A stretch of 64,000 nucleotides of DNA, from the NCBI GenBank assembly GCA_965203565.1, contig OZ241896.1, forward strand, positions 1,798,001 to 1,862,000, given 5' to 3'. Of the stretch, positions 34,245 to 42,376 are shown piece by piece. How positions within the stretch are numbered: position 1 is the stretch's first letter; every line of letters begins with the position of its first letter. The notes beneath the pieces were generated by a model that was not told the origin of the DNA, did no database searches, and saw only the letters and a list, made by a program, of their open reading frames with translations. The position numbers and the translations under genes were made by a program. Source of the DNA: JAAXGX01 sp965203565. Its GTDB lineage: Bacteria > Acidobacteriota > Vicinamibacteria > Vicinamibacterales > UBA8438.

Positions 34245-34978
34245 CCGCGGGGGCGGCGGCAGGGGCAGGGGACTATTGCCGCGGCGTCGAGTCGTACCTG
34301 TGCCGGCGGAACGACGGGCATCTCATCCGGATCGTGGGGCCGGCGTTCGAGCTGGTGCGCGGCTGGGAGGCCCGGCGGGTTCCGCTGCGCGTCGTCTTCA
34401 GGGCGATCGATCGGACGGTGGCGCGGCGCGAGGCGGCGGGCAACCGGCGGCCGGCCCGCATCGAGTTCTGCGCGGCGGACGTCGACGAAGCGTTCGACGA
34501 GTGGCGGCGCGCCGTCGGCGTGGCCGGGGGCGCCTCCGCCGCGTCCGATCCCCGCCGCCCGCGCCGGCGGTCGCTCGTCTCCCACCTCGATCACGTCGTC
34601 CTGGCGCTGACGCGCGCCCGGACCGGCGCCGTCCGGCGTCCGCCGGCGTTCGACGCCCTGGCGGCGCGTACGGTCGCCGATCTCGAGGCCCTGCGGCCCG
34701 CCGCGAAGACCGCCCGCGGCGCGGCGCGGCGTCGGCTCCTGGCCAGGCTGGACGAGCTCGATCGCGCGCTGACGACGGCGGCGCGCGAGTCGGCCGATCC
34801 GGCGCTGCGCGAAACGGTCCGCCGGGAGGCGGCGCGCGACCTGGCCCCCTTCCGCGGCCGGATGCCCCCCGACGCCTTCCGGCAGTCGCTGGAGGCCGGC
34901 GCCGACCGCCTGCTGCGGGAGCGCCTCGACCTGCCGCGCATCGCGTTCGAACAGGGCGGCGGCGTCGGCGGGCGGTGA
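34241..34978 (+). CDS. Conserved-looking hypothetical protein
   Basis: The protein has 245 residues, starting in the coaX stop (ATGA). I do not recognise it. The first 90 residues look folded and carry two cysteines (YCRGVESYLCRRNDGHLIRI) with a hydrophobic/basic segment (VGPAFELVRGWEARRVPLRV). The remainder is arginine- and alanine-rich helix, probably extended. No membrane segment or nucleotide motif is visible. The overlap suggests a co-translated product with birA-coaX, but its role is unknown. Confidence 0.6.
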   Translation: MTAGAAAGAGDYCRGVESYLCRRNDGHLIRIVGPAFELVRGWEARRVPLRVVFRAIDRTVARREAAGNRRPARIEFCAADVDEAFDEWRRAVGVAGGASAASDPRRPRRRSLVSHLDHVVLALTRARTGAVRRPPAFDALAARTVADLEALRPAAKTARGAARRRLLARLDELDRALTTAARESADPALRETVRREAARDLAPFRGRMPPDAFRQSLEAGADRLLRERLDLPRIAFEQGGGVGGR

Positions 34979-34991
34979 GGCCGACGCATGC

Positions 34992-35006
34992 TACGATGCC
35001 ATGATG
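34992..35006 (+). promoter_or_regulatory. TAnnnT hexamer before parA start codon
   Basis: TACGAT at 34992-34997 ends 6 nt before the second of two adjacent ATG codons (35004). This is the spacing expected for a leaderless transcript. No Shine-Dalgarno site precedes either ATG, which supports the idea but does not prove it. Confidence 0.3.
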
Positions 35007-35930
35007 TCTTCAAGCATCGTGAAACCGATCGTCGTTTCGGTGATCAATCTGAAAGGAGGCGTCGGCAAGTCGACCATCACGGCGCTGCTCGGCCGGCACG
35101 CGTCGCTCATAGGCATCAAGGTTCTGGCGGTAGACCTGGACCCCCAAGCCAATCTGTCCCAGGCGTTCATGACGAATGACTACCGGAATTTTCTCAGGGA
35201 ACGGAAGGCTTCCATTGTCGAAATATTTCGCGGGTACCTGCCGCCGTCGTCCAGTTCGGGATCGTCGCGTCCGCTCGACGTCGACGATGTGGTCGTTCGC
35301 GACACCCTACTGGGCGGAAAGAACCTGCAACTCATCCCTTCGAGATTCGACTTTTCCGACTACCTGGTCGAGGCGCTCAAACCCGATTCGAAGACGCTGG
35401 CGAGGTTCCTTTCCGAGCGCTTTTCGGACCGGGATCTCATTCTCATTGACTGCGCCCCGACCGAATCGATATTGACCCAGGCTGCGTACGGAGCCTCTCG
35501 CTTCATCCTCGTGCCGGTCAAGCCGGAGTACTTCGCGACTATCGGATTTCCGCTCCTGCGAGAATCTCTCGCCGGCTACAGGGACAGGAATCGCGGCCAC
35601 GAGATCGAGGTCGCCGGCGTCGTCATCAACAACGCGTTCTACGCCGGCGGCAACGACGGCGGACCCGAAAAAAAGGAGGCTCTGGCGGAAATACGGGAGG
35701 AGGCGGAAAAGAACGGGTGGTATGTATTCAAGCACGAGATTCCGCATTCACGCGGGTTTCCGAAGATGATGCGCGGTAATTGGAATTACCCTGGGAACGC
35801 TGAGGATTTCAAATATTTCGCCAGTGAGTTCCTGATGAAGATCGGGTTTCCGGACGCGTTGGACGTTATTTTTGGAGCTGGAATCTCGGATTTGTGGAGG
35901 CGACGAACCCGTGCCCAATCCCAGGACTGA
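35001..35930 (+). CDS. ParA-family ATPase (orphan)
   Basis: The protein has 309 residues. The deviant Walker A is LKGGVGKSTITAL, Walker A' is VLAVDLDPQANLSQ, and Walker B is LILIDCAPTESI. These place it in the ParA/MinD/Soj group. The middle part (YGASRFILVPVKPEYFATIG) is typical of ParA. No ParB-type gene follows; a small basic ORF overlaps its end instead. Codons with A/T in third position and A-rich runs are commoner than in neighbours, which suggests acquisition by transfer. ATG 35001 and ATG 35004 are alternative starts. Confidence 0.85.
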   Translation: MMSSSIVKPIVVSVINLKGGVGKSTITALLGRHASLIGIKVLAVDLDPQANLSQAFMTNDYRNFLRERKASIVEIFRGYLPPSSSSGSSRPLDVDDVVVRDTLLGGKNLQLIPSRFDFSDYLVEALKPDSKTLARFLSERFSDRDLILIDCAPTESILTQAAYGASRFILVPVKPEYFATIGFPLLRESLAGYRDRNRGHEIEVAGVVINNAFYAGGNDGGPEKKEALAEIREEAEKNGWYVFKHEIPHSRGFPKMMRGNWNYPGNAEDFKYFASEFLMKIGFPDALDVIFGAGISDLWRRRTRAQSQD

Positions 35931-36450
35931 ATCTCTCGAGGCGGAGCTTCGCTCGATGGTCCGCCGGTTCGGCGTCGAGCGCGTCGATCGGTCCCTGCGC
36001 AAGATCGCGCGTTCGTCGCGGCGTTCTCGTGACGCCGGACGAGAAGATTCGACGGCCGGCGCCCGCCGTCCCGGGTACGCGCGGAAGAAGCGTTCAAGGC
36101 TTACGACGCCGGAATACGTGGCGAGGATGGACGTCGCTCCGGAGCGCAAGGCCTTGCTGGTCGCTGCGGCGGAGAAGTTCCAGGACAAGTCGTTCCTGCC
36201 TACGGTCGGGGACGTCCGCAACTTCTGCGGCGTTTACGGCATCGACGGGTCTTTCGATTCGCGCGCCGGCGCGGCGCCGAAGGTGTTCAGGTTCCTGGCG
36301 TCCATGAGCGTCGAGGAGATGGCGAGGATGCTCGACAGGGGCGTCTTTTCCGGACCTGCGCGGCTCGGGCCGATAGCGGATGCGATGCGAGACGCAGGCA
36401 GGGAGCGGAGCCGCCCCGCCTCGTCGAAGGTCGAAGCGCCTGCGGAGTGA
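35911..36450 (+). CDS. Small basic protein linked to ParA, unknown
   Basis: The protein has 179 residues, starting at GTG 35911, preceded by GGAGG 10 nt upstream, inside the end of parA. Residues 1-60 are basic and arginine/serine-rich (probably DNA- or RNA-contacting and disordered). Residues 65-150 look folded and helical (LTTPEYVARMDVAPERKAL, FLPTVGDVRNFCGVYGIDG, EEMARMLDRGVFSGPARLG). No known family comes to mind. The overlap with parA suggests a functional pair, as with ParA partner proteins, but this is inference. Confidence 0.6.
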   Translation: MPNPRTESLEAELRSMVRRFGVERVDRSLRKIARSSRRSRDAGREDSTAGARRPGYARKKRSRLTTPEYVARMDVAPERKALLVAAAEKFQDKSFLPTVGDVRNFCGVYGIDGSFDSRAGAAPKVFRFLASMSVEEMARMLDRGVFSGPARLGPIADAMRDAGRERSRPASSKVEAPAE

Positions 36451-36577
36451 GGCGGCTGCTGTTGAACCGTCCGCGGCCGCCGCAACATTTGCTCAGCGCC
36501 CAGATTGCCGGTTGGCCAGTGGCGGAACATGTGCATGAGAAAGAGGCGGATCGGAACGGTCGTACCGGCCGCCGTGT

Positions 36578-36645
36578 TGCATATGCGCCCTCCTCACGCC
36601 TTGTCAGCCGGGCGCCTCGCCGCTCTCGCCGCCCCGCGGGATACC
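36578..36645. repeat. Degenerate MITE fragment (copy 3, inverted)
   Basis: About 68 bp match the left half of the MITE in reverse orientation (CGCCCTCCTCACGCC and GTCAGCCGGGCGCCTCGCC are shared). The terminal inverted repeat at the outer end is not recognisable and the right half is missing after the central GCATAT. It is an older or damaged copy. Confidence 0.65.
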
Positions 36646-36746
36646 GGTTCCCGCCGGTGACGAAGCCGCGGCCGGCCCGCACCGCCGAGAGCGTTCGCCA
36701 CTCCGGACGCGACGCCAGACAGCCCGCGCAGGAAAGTTCCCGCTGA

Positions 36747-36901
36747 ACGCTACGTTCCGGCCGGCAGATTGGACCTGGCGGGTGAATAATCGTGTCAAGT
36801 ACTTCTGCGAAAATGTGAAAGGCCCGCACCACCCGCAGCGTGCCCGTGTGCAGCGGTGTGAACGCCTGCCGTCGTCGGACGCGTTGGGCGCCGCCGCGAA
36901 G
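36747..36901 (+). repeat. Direct repeat R, copy 1 (155 bp, empty MITE site)
   Basis: From ACGCTACGTTCCGG to GCCGCCGCGAAG this segment matches 38766-39085, about nine bases in ten by eye. At 36883-36886 the single GTTG marks the site that carries ATTG-MITE-ATTG in copy 2. It therefore shows the uninterrupted form of the repeat. Confidence 0.8.
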
Positions 36902-36921
36902 TGGACCGCAGGCCGGCCTCC

Positions 36922-36968
36922 GGTTTCACATGGCCACGGGGGTCCCTTTTTCAGTTGCCATTTCCACG
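36922..36968 (-). repeat. Possible IS21-like end motif, left side
   Basis: Read on the minus strand this is GGCAACTGAAAAAGGGACCCCC followed by a weaker repeat with TGTGAAAC. That resembles the multiple terminal repeats of IS21-family elements from memory. The plus-strand motif at 39101-39130 has the same outer GGGGGTC in inverted orientation. No istA or istB gene is present, so it is at most a remnant. Confidence 0.3.
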
Positions 36969-37160
36969 CCCGGTCGCGGCGCCGGCGGAACGTCGGTCCC
37001 TCCGCTCGCGGACGAGCAGCGGCGACGCCGGATGTCGGCTTGCGCAGATCCCGTCCCCATCTACTGACACCCCTGCCGCGACCGGCGGCGCCCGCGCCGC
37101 GCTTGCGCAGGTTCTTCAGCAGCATCTCCCACCCGCGGCAGGCGCTTCGACCTTTCGAGC

Positions 37161-38633
37161 TCATGCCGGCGGAGGCGTCGGCCCGTCCGACGCGGCCCCG
37201 GTCGGGCTCGCGCGCGGACGCCACAGCACGCTCATCGCCCAGCCGAGATCCAGCCGCTCCCCGGTCCACGCCGGCAGCGCCGCACCTGGCCCGATCGCGG
37301 TCCCCGCCGCCGCCAGCCGCGCATCGACCGGCGCCAGCGCCGCCCCCGTCCAGCGCGGCGGCTCTGGAACCTCCGGCAGCGGCTGGCCGCCCGCCCGCGT
37401 GAAGCGGACCGCGCCCGTGTCGTCGAACGTCATCCGCAGGCCGCCTTCGTGCACGGCCCGGTGATGCCGCCGGCAGAGCTGCACCAGGTTGTCGAGCCGG
37501 GTCGCGCCGCCGTGCGCCCAGTGCCGGATGTGGTGCGCATCGCACCGCCGGGCCGTGCAGCCCGGGAAGCGGCAACGGCGGTCCCGCGCGGCGAGCGCGC
37601 GGCGCAGCGCCGGCGGGATCGTGCGCGTCTTGCGGCCGACGCCGAGCACCTGCCCGGCGGCGCCGTGCGTCATGACGACCCGCCCCGCGTCGCACGCCAG
37701 CCGGCGCGCCGTTTCCGTGGAGACGCGCAGCCCGCCGGCGTCCTCCAGCACCGCCTGACCACCGTGCGCGGCGCGAGCAGCGGCGTCGAGACTTGGCCCG
37801 TCAGCGCCTCCCGCCGCGGCGCTCTCCGACGAGGAGCGGCGCGAACAGCGGGCGTCGTCGAGACCTGACCCGTCAGCGCCCGCCGGCCGGCGCGTTCCCG
37901 CGGGAACGTGCTCTCCTCCGGTCGATGCGGCGCCCGTCGGCGCCGAGTCCACCGAGTCGCCGGCCGCACCCTGCGGGCCGCCGACGCCTGCCGCGGCGTC
38001 GCCTCCCGGCTGGCGGATTGCCGCAGTGCGGCCGGCCGCTGTGGGTCGGACGACCGAAGACGTTCCCGCGGGAACGTCCTCGGCGATCTCCGCCGCCCGG
38101 TCCACCCGCCGCCACGCCCGCGTCACCTGTTCGACGTGCACCGCCGTCCCGGCGAGCGCGACGTCGAGCAGCGCCGCTTCGTTCTCCGGCGTCGCCACGC
38201 GGGTCAGCGCCCGCACCTTCGAGTACGAGACCCGCCCCTGCTGCATCGCGGCGCTGACCCGGGGCAGCGCGGCAAGCGCGTGGGCGACGCGCACCTTCTC
38301 GCGGGCGGCGCCGGGGGCGAGGCCGGTGCGCCAACTCAGCCAGTGGGCGCAGGAGGAGAAGCCGCCCGCTCGCCAGCCGCCCTGCTCGTCGAACTGCCGG
38401 ATGAGGACGAGCAGCGCGCAGGTGGCGGCCTGGATGCGGGCGGAGAGCTCGGCGATCCGGTCGCCCAACCGGTCGAGGTCAGGCCGGTCCGGGAGGGCAG
38501 CGGCGTCAATCGCCGCCGGAAAGCCGTCTGGTGAACGCGGTTCGTCCACCGAATCGGCGCGCGCCGTCGGAGGCATGACCGGGCGGACGGAAGGCGAAAT
38601 CGAGGCCGGAACCGGCGTGGTTTCGAGGGGCAT
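37161..38633 (-). CDS. DUF222 and HNH endonuclease domain protein (13E12-like)
   Basis: The protein has 490 residues. The N-terminal DUF222 region (about 55-180) includes GGWRAGGFSSCAHWLSWRTG, the conserved stretch of this family. The C-terminal HNH motif is DAHHIRHWAHGG ... LDNLVQLCRRHHRAVHEGG near residues 355-395, with CRFPGCTARRC just before. Between them lies a 120-residue low-complexity insert rich in Ala, Gly, Ser and Asp. At DNA level this insert holds two perfect 14-bp palindromes GTTCCCGCGGGAAC and imperfect short repeats. Such HNH proteins occur in many copies in some genomes; their mobility and target are unclear. The direct repeats on each side suggest the gene has moved as part of a repeat unit. 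Confidence 0.85.
   Translation of the reverse strand: MPLETTPVPASISPSVRPVMPPTARADSVDEPRSPDGFPAAIDAAALPDRPDLDRLGDRIAELSARIQAATCALLVLIRQFDEQGGWRAGGFSSCAHWLSWRTGLAPGAAREKVRVAHALAALPRVSAAMQQGRVSYSKVRALTRVATPENEAALLDVALAGTAVHVEQVTRAWRRVDRAAEIAEDVPAGTSSVVRPTAAGRTAAIRQPGGDAAAGVGGPQGAAGDSVDSAPTGAASTGGEHVPAGTRRPAGADGSGLDDARCSRRSSSESAAAGGADGPSLDAAARAAHGGQAVLEDAGGLRVSTETARRLACDAGRVVMTHGAAGQVLGVGRKTRTIPPALRRALAARDRRCRFPGCTARRCDAHHIRHWAHGGATRLDNLVQLCRRHHRAVHEGGLRMTFDDTGAVRFTRAGGQPLPEVPEPPRWTGAALAPVDARLAAAGTAIGPGAALPAWTGERLDLGWAMSVLWRPRASPTGAASDGPTPPPA
37900..38078. repeat. Two copies of palindrome GTTCCCGCGGGAAC inside the HNH gene
   Basis: The 14-bp palindrome occurs at about 37902-37915 and 38064-38077, both within the low-complexity insert coding for VPAGT-type peptides. 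They may be recognition or recombination sites or simply drift of a repeated codon pattern. Confidence 0.5.
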
Positions 38634-38639
38634 GCGCCT

Positions 38640-38645
38640 ATGGTA
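38640..38645 (-). promoter_or_regulatory. TAnnnT hexamer before the HNH start codon
   Basis: On the minus strand TACCAT ends 6 nt before the ATG at 38633, the spacing of a leaderless start. No Shine-Dalgarno site is seen. Confidence 0.3.
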
Positions 38646-38667
38646 ACCCCTTGTTTTTCAGCCGCTT

Positions 38668-38739
38668 GTACGGCTCTCAGGCGGCCGTTCCCAATCCGTT
38701 CAATGCTTTTTGACCTTCCGGTGGGCGTACGGCTCTCAG
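38668..38739. repeat. 13-bp direct repeat upstream of the HNH gene
   Basis: GTACGGCTCTCAG occurs at 38668-38680 and 38727-38739, 59 bp apart, in the upstream region of the minus-strand HNH gene. It may be a pair of regulator sites or part of a repeat unit. Confidence 0.45.
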
Positions 38740-38765
38740 AGGGCGGGTGAGGCAGTCCGATGGGC

Positions 38766-39085
38766 ACGCTACGTTCCGGTCGGCAGATCGGATCAGGCGG
38801 GCGAAATAATCGTGTCAAGTACTTTCTGCGAAAATGTGAAAGGCTCGCACCACCCGCAGCGTGCCCGTGCGCAGCAGCGGTGAACGCCTGCCGTCGCCGG
38901 ACACATTGCAGCCCGTGGTGGAATCCCGCGTCGCACCGAGAGCGGCGAGGCGCTCGCCTGACAAGGCGTGAGGAGGGCGCATATTGGGCATACGCAACCG
39001 ACGAACAACGCCGTCAGGCGGGATGAATCGCTGCTCGAATGCAGCGGAGACTTTCACCACGGGCTGATTGGGCGCCGCCGCGAAG
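38766..39085 (+). repeat. Direct repeat R, copy 2, interrupted by a MITE
   Basis: The segments 38766-38908 and 39067-39085 match copy 1 at 36747-36901 in order and direction. Between them sits the MITE, with ATTG on both sides. The two copies lie on opposite sides of the HNH gene about 2 kb apart. Confidence 0.8.
38909..39066. mobile_element. MITE-like element, copy 2 (158 bp)
   Basis: The terminal inverted repeats are CAGCCCGTGGTG at each end, and the interior agrees with copy 1 at 8249-8407 at most positions, with few differences. The flanks are ATTG at 38905-38908 and 39067-39070, a 4-bp target duplication. The empty site with a single GTTG is at 36883-36886. It has no coding capacity for a transposase. 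Confidence 0.85.
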
Positions 39086-39100
39086 CGGAACCGCTGGCCG

Positions 39101-39130
39101 GTGTCAGGCGACATCGAAAACTGACCCCCC
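39101..39130 (+). repeat. Possible IS21-like end motif, right side
   Basis: GTGTCAGGCGACATCGAAAA followed by CTGACCCCCC resembles the terminal repeats of IS21-family elements. It is inverted with respect to the motif at 36922-36968, sharing GGGGGTC at the outer edge. There is no transposase gene. Confidence 0.3.
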
Positions 39131-39743
39131 GCGTTTTCCATGCCGCTGGCGCGGTCCACGGGCTGCTCGGCTCGCGGACACCGTCCGGGGGCGTCACGAG
39201 GCCGGCCGGCTTCGTCACCGGCGTTGCTGCGGGGAACACCGGGAGGGCATGACGGCGATGGCGCACAGGCGCCGAATCGCATCGGCTCCGCCGGCATCGT
39301 GGTCGCCCGCCTGTCGGCGCCGCGCCCCGTATCGCCGCTGGGCGCTGTGGACCTGCCCGGCCTATGGACGCCCGGTCCGCAACGGGCTGCATCCGCAGAG
39401 CGGGGACACGGGCGCCCACAGTCCGTTGGAAATCTCGCGGGCGACCGCTGGCGATCGAGCCGGCGCCGAGGCCGCGAGATTCCCACAGGTCCACAGCGCT
39501 TCATTGTGGATTTACTCCCACGGAAAACCACGGCATGAGCTGAACCCGAAAGCGTTAACCTGTCCGCAGAATCGGGGCAACCTCACTCACACGACGATGA
39601 GCGATAATCGCCTGGTCGGGCCGTCCGGAGCGCGGCCCGCGCCGAACCCCTTTTCGACCCGTCGGTTCGGTCGCCTGACAGGCGCGGATCACCGCCCGGC
39701 TTCAGGCTCATTTCTGAATTGGAAATGACTCCACGGGCCGCAG
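39131..39743. other. Gene-poor stretch between the island and argS
   Basis: No frame in this 613-bp stretch looks like a gene. One segment near 39200-39217 (GGCTTCGTCACCGGCG) recurs in reverse near 36650-36668. A 13-bp palindrome CGCCTGACAGGCG lies near 39673. I see no RNA gene. Confidence 0.5.
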
Positions 39744-41759
39744 CTACATGCGGGCCGGGACCTCGCACCCCATCAGATCCAGCGCGCGGACGAGTTGCCG
39801 CCGGAGGTGGATGACGGCCGCCGCGCGCCACAGGCGGACGTCGCGGCGCTTCTCGGCGATCACCGGACAGCGGTGGTAGAAGGCGTTGAACGCCTGCGCC
39901 AGGCCGAAGGCGTACTTGGCCAGCACCGACGGCTCCAGCGTGCGCACCGCCTGGTCGACCACCTCGTCGAGGCGGGACGCCTCCAGCGCGAGCGCCCACA
40001 GGTCTTCGCCGTCCGGGCCGTCGAGAGCGGCCGGCGGCAGGTCCGCCAGGGACGCGGCGACGGCCGCTTCGTCCGCGCCGTCCATCGCCTGCAGCCTGTC
40101 GAGGATTTTCGCGGCGCGGACCGCCGCGTACTGCAGGTACGGACCGCTCTCGCCCTCGAAGCTGAGCGCTTCGTCGATGTCGAACGCGATCATCTTGCCC
40201 CGGGAGTACTTGATCATGCAGTACCGGACGGCGGCGGCCGCGATGACGGCGGCGGTCCGGTCCGCCTCGTCGCCGGTCATCTCCGCGTTCCGGGCGCGCA
40301 CCTCCGCGCGCGCCGCCGCGGTCACGCGGTCGAGCAGGTCGTCCGCCTTGACGCCGAGTCCCTTGCGCCCGGACACGTCCACGAACGGCTTGCCGGAGTC
40401 CGCGTCCGCTGCGTAACCGAGGGCGCGGGCCGTCGCGCGGGACAGCGCGACCATCTCGTACGAGAAGTGGACCGACCGTTCGGCTTCCCGCGGGCGGCCG
40501 ATCGCCGCGAGCGCCTGCCCGAGCAGCGCCTGGAGGTACGACTGGCGGGCGTCGATGACGTTGTAGACGGCGGCGGCCCGCCCGAAGACCGGCGGCGCCG
40601 GTTCGTCCGCGGCGCGGCTCGCCGCGGCGCCGGCGGTCGTCCACAGGAGGCGTCCGGACCGCTGGACGCCGTACCGCCGGATCGGAAACTCCTTGCCGAG
40701 CACGCCGAACTTCCAGAACTGGTAGGCGATGTCCTTGCCGACGTACGTCACCGTGCCGTCGGACCGCACGACGACCTTCGTCCGCGGCCGCTCCGTCTCC
40801 GGGTCGGCGTCCGCCGCCCGGTCCGGGGCGTCGTCGCCTCCCTCGCCGCCGATCGGCATCACCCAGCACCCGGCCTGCTTCCCGGCGGTCTCCAGCCTGA
40901 TCGCGCCCGCCGCCTTCAGGACGCCGAACGCGGTGGTCCAGAAGTCGAGGCGGATGACGTCGCTTTCCCAGCTCAGCAGGTCGTACTCGACGTTGAGGCG
41001 GTCCATCGTCGCCAGGTGGAGGCGGACGATCCGGTCGGCCACGAAACCGGCGAGCTCCGCCGTGGCGTTCCCGCCCCGTTCTATCGCGTGCAGCACGCGG
41101 GCGCGCGCGTCGAGCCGGGCCGGGTCCGCCGCGTACCACGCGGTCACCCGCGCGTACAGGTCCCAGCAGTGATGGTCGAAGCGGGGCGCGTCGGCGAGCC
41201 GGCGCACGTCGTCGTGCGTTCCGGATTCCATTTCGAGGAACCCGACCACCACGTCGGCCACCTGCACGCCGGTGTCGTCGATGTAGTTCTGCGTCTCGAC
41301 GTCGCGGCCCTGGAAGCGGAGCAGCCGGACGAGCGTGTCGCCGAGCGCCGAGTTCCGCAGGTGGCCGACGTGCGCCGCCTTGTTCGGGTTGATGGCGGTG
41401 TGCTCGACTATCGTCTTCCCGGCGCCGGCCGCCGGGCGCGGCTCGGGCGGCGCGGCGAGCATGCGCCGGAGGGCGGCCGGCCGGTCGAGGTGGAGGTTGA
41501 CGTAGCCGCTCGGCGTGGCTTCGATGCGCGCGACCCCCTCGATGGCGCCGAGCTGATCGACCAGCTCCCGGGCGATGATCCTCGGCGCCTTGCGCAGCAC
41601 GCGGGCGAGCTCGAACGCGACGGGGACGGCGAGGTCGCCGAGCGCGCGGTTCGGCGGCTGCTGCACGGCGAGGGGGGGCAGCGCGGCGGCGTCAAGGCCG
41701 TAACGGCCGGTCAGCACTTCCCGGAGCCGCGCCCGCAGCGCCTCGTGCAGCGGCGGCAT
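39744..41759 (-). CDS. argS: Arginine--tRNA ligase
   Basis: The protein has 671 residues, longer than the usual 560-590. The start at ATG 41759 overlaps the mobA stop by one base. The N-terminal additional domain is followed by NPNKAAHVGHLRNSALGD (the HxGH motif), typical of ArgRS, and QNYIDDTGVQVADVVVGF. Residues from about 250 include a family-normal connective region. KGLGVKADDLLDRV stands where KMSKS-like residues are expected. ArgRS commonly lacks a canonical KMSKS. Extra length is in internal loops such as EGGDDAPDRAADADPETERP. Confidence 0.92.
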   Translation of the reverse strand: MPPLHEALRARLREVLTGRYGLDAAALPPLAVQQPPNRALGDLAVPVAFELARVLRKAPRIIARELVDQLGAIEGVARIEATPSGYVNLHLDRPAALRRMLAAPPEPRPAAGAGKTIVEHTAINPNKAAHVGHLRNSALGDTLVRLLRFQGRDVETQNYIDDTGVQVADVVVGFLEMESGTHDDVRRLADAPRFDHHCWDLYARVTAWYAADPARLDARARVLHAIERGGNATAELAGFVADRIVRLHLATMDRLNVEYDLLSWESDVIRLDFWTTAFGVLKAAGAIRLETAGKQAGCWVMPIGGEGGDDAPDRAADADPETERPRTKVVVRSDGTVTYVGKDIAYQFWKFGVLGKEFPIRRYGVQRSGRLLWTTAGAAASRAADEPAPPVFGRAAAVYNVIDARQSYLQALLGQALAAIGRPREAERSVHFSYEMVALSRATARALGYAADADSGKPFVDVSGRKGLGVKADDLLDRVTAAARAEVRARNAEMTGDEADRTAAVIAAAAVRYCMIKYSRGKMIAFDIDEALSFEGESGPYLQYAAVRAAKILDRLQAMDGADEAAVAASLADLPPAALDGPDGEDLWALALEASRLDEVVDQAVRTLEPSVLAKYAFGLAQAFNAFYHRCPVIAEKRRDVRLWRAAAVIHLRRQLVRALDLMGCEVPARM

Positions 41760-42370
41760 CACTGCTGCGGTTCGCGGGGCCGTCCGCCGTCCGCCAGCGC
41801 CAGCCCCCGCTCGTAGTCGGCCGGGGTGTTGACGTTGAAGAACAGCGTCCCGTCCGGGTCGAACGGCGCGATCTCGTCCGGGCCGATCTCGTGCACGCGC
41901 ACCTCGCCGAGCAGGTCGGCCACCTTGCGCGCGCCGCGTTCGATCCGCCGCCGGATCACGCCGGCGCAGGCGCCGCCGTACCACGCGCAGAGCGGCTGGG
42001 GGCCGTCGGCGGTCCGGGCGAGCGCCACGTCGGCGCCGCGGCCGGCCCGGACGAGATGCCGCAGGAACGCCGGGGTGAGGAACGGCATGTCGCCCGCGAC
42101 CACCAGCGTGCGCGGCGCGGCGGCGCGGACCAGCGCCGTGTAGATGCCGCCCAGCGGGCCGGCGCCGGGGACGAGGTCTTCCCAGAGGGGAACCCCCAGC
42201 GCCCCGTAGCGATCCGGGTCGGCGGTGACGATGGCGATCCGGTCCGCCGCCGCGCGCAACGCTTCGAGCTGGCGATCGACGATGCGCCGGCCGCCGAACG
42301 GGAGAAGCGGCTTGGGCCGGCCGCCGAACCGCCGCGCCCGCCCCCCCGCCAGAATCGCCGCCGTGTGCAC
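41759..42370 (-). CDS. mobA: Molybdenum cofactor guanylyltransferase
   Basis: The protein has 203 residues, starting at GTG 42370. It joins GMP to molybdopterin to form the bis-MGD cofactor. The nucleotide-binding loop is LAGGRARRFGGRPKPLLPF, followed by VVAGDMPFLTP with the metal-binding aspartate. No other molybdopterin genes lie in the window. The cofactor is not needed by ActB, which lacks molybdenum, so other enzymes must use it. Confidence 0.9.
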   Translation of the reverse strand: MHTAAILAGGRARRFGGRPKPLLPFGGRRIVDRQLEALRAAADRIAIVTADPDRYGALGVPLWEDLVPGAGPLGGIYTALVRAAAPRTLVVAGDMPFLTPAFLRHLVRAGRGADVALARTADGPQPLCAWYGGACAGVIRRRIERGARKVADLLGEVRVHEIGPDEIAPFDPDGTLFFNVNTPADYERGLALADGGRPREPQQ

Positions 42371-42376
42371 CGGGCA

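Larger units (their letters stand above)
36451..37160. other. Non-coding repeat region between ORF179 and the HNH gene
   Basis: This 710-bp stretch holds no convincing gene. It carries a degenerate MITE fragment (36578-36645), a direct repeat shared with the other side of the HNH gene (36747-36901) and an IS21-like end motif (36922-36968). The frames crossing it are broken or low in quality. The remaining 190 bp up to the HNH stop show nothing I can name. Confidence 0.6.

Noticed and set aside
34992..39743. Prophage or integrated plasmid, suggested by ParA and HNH genes
   Set aside because: No integrase, capsid, replication or att-like repeats were found. The repeats present are MITE and repeat R only.
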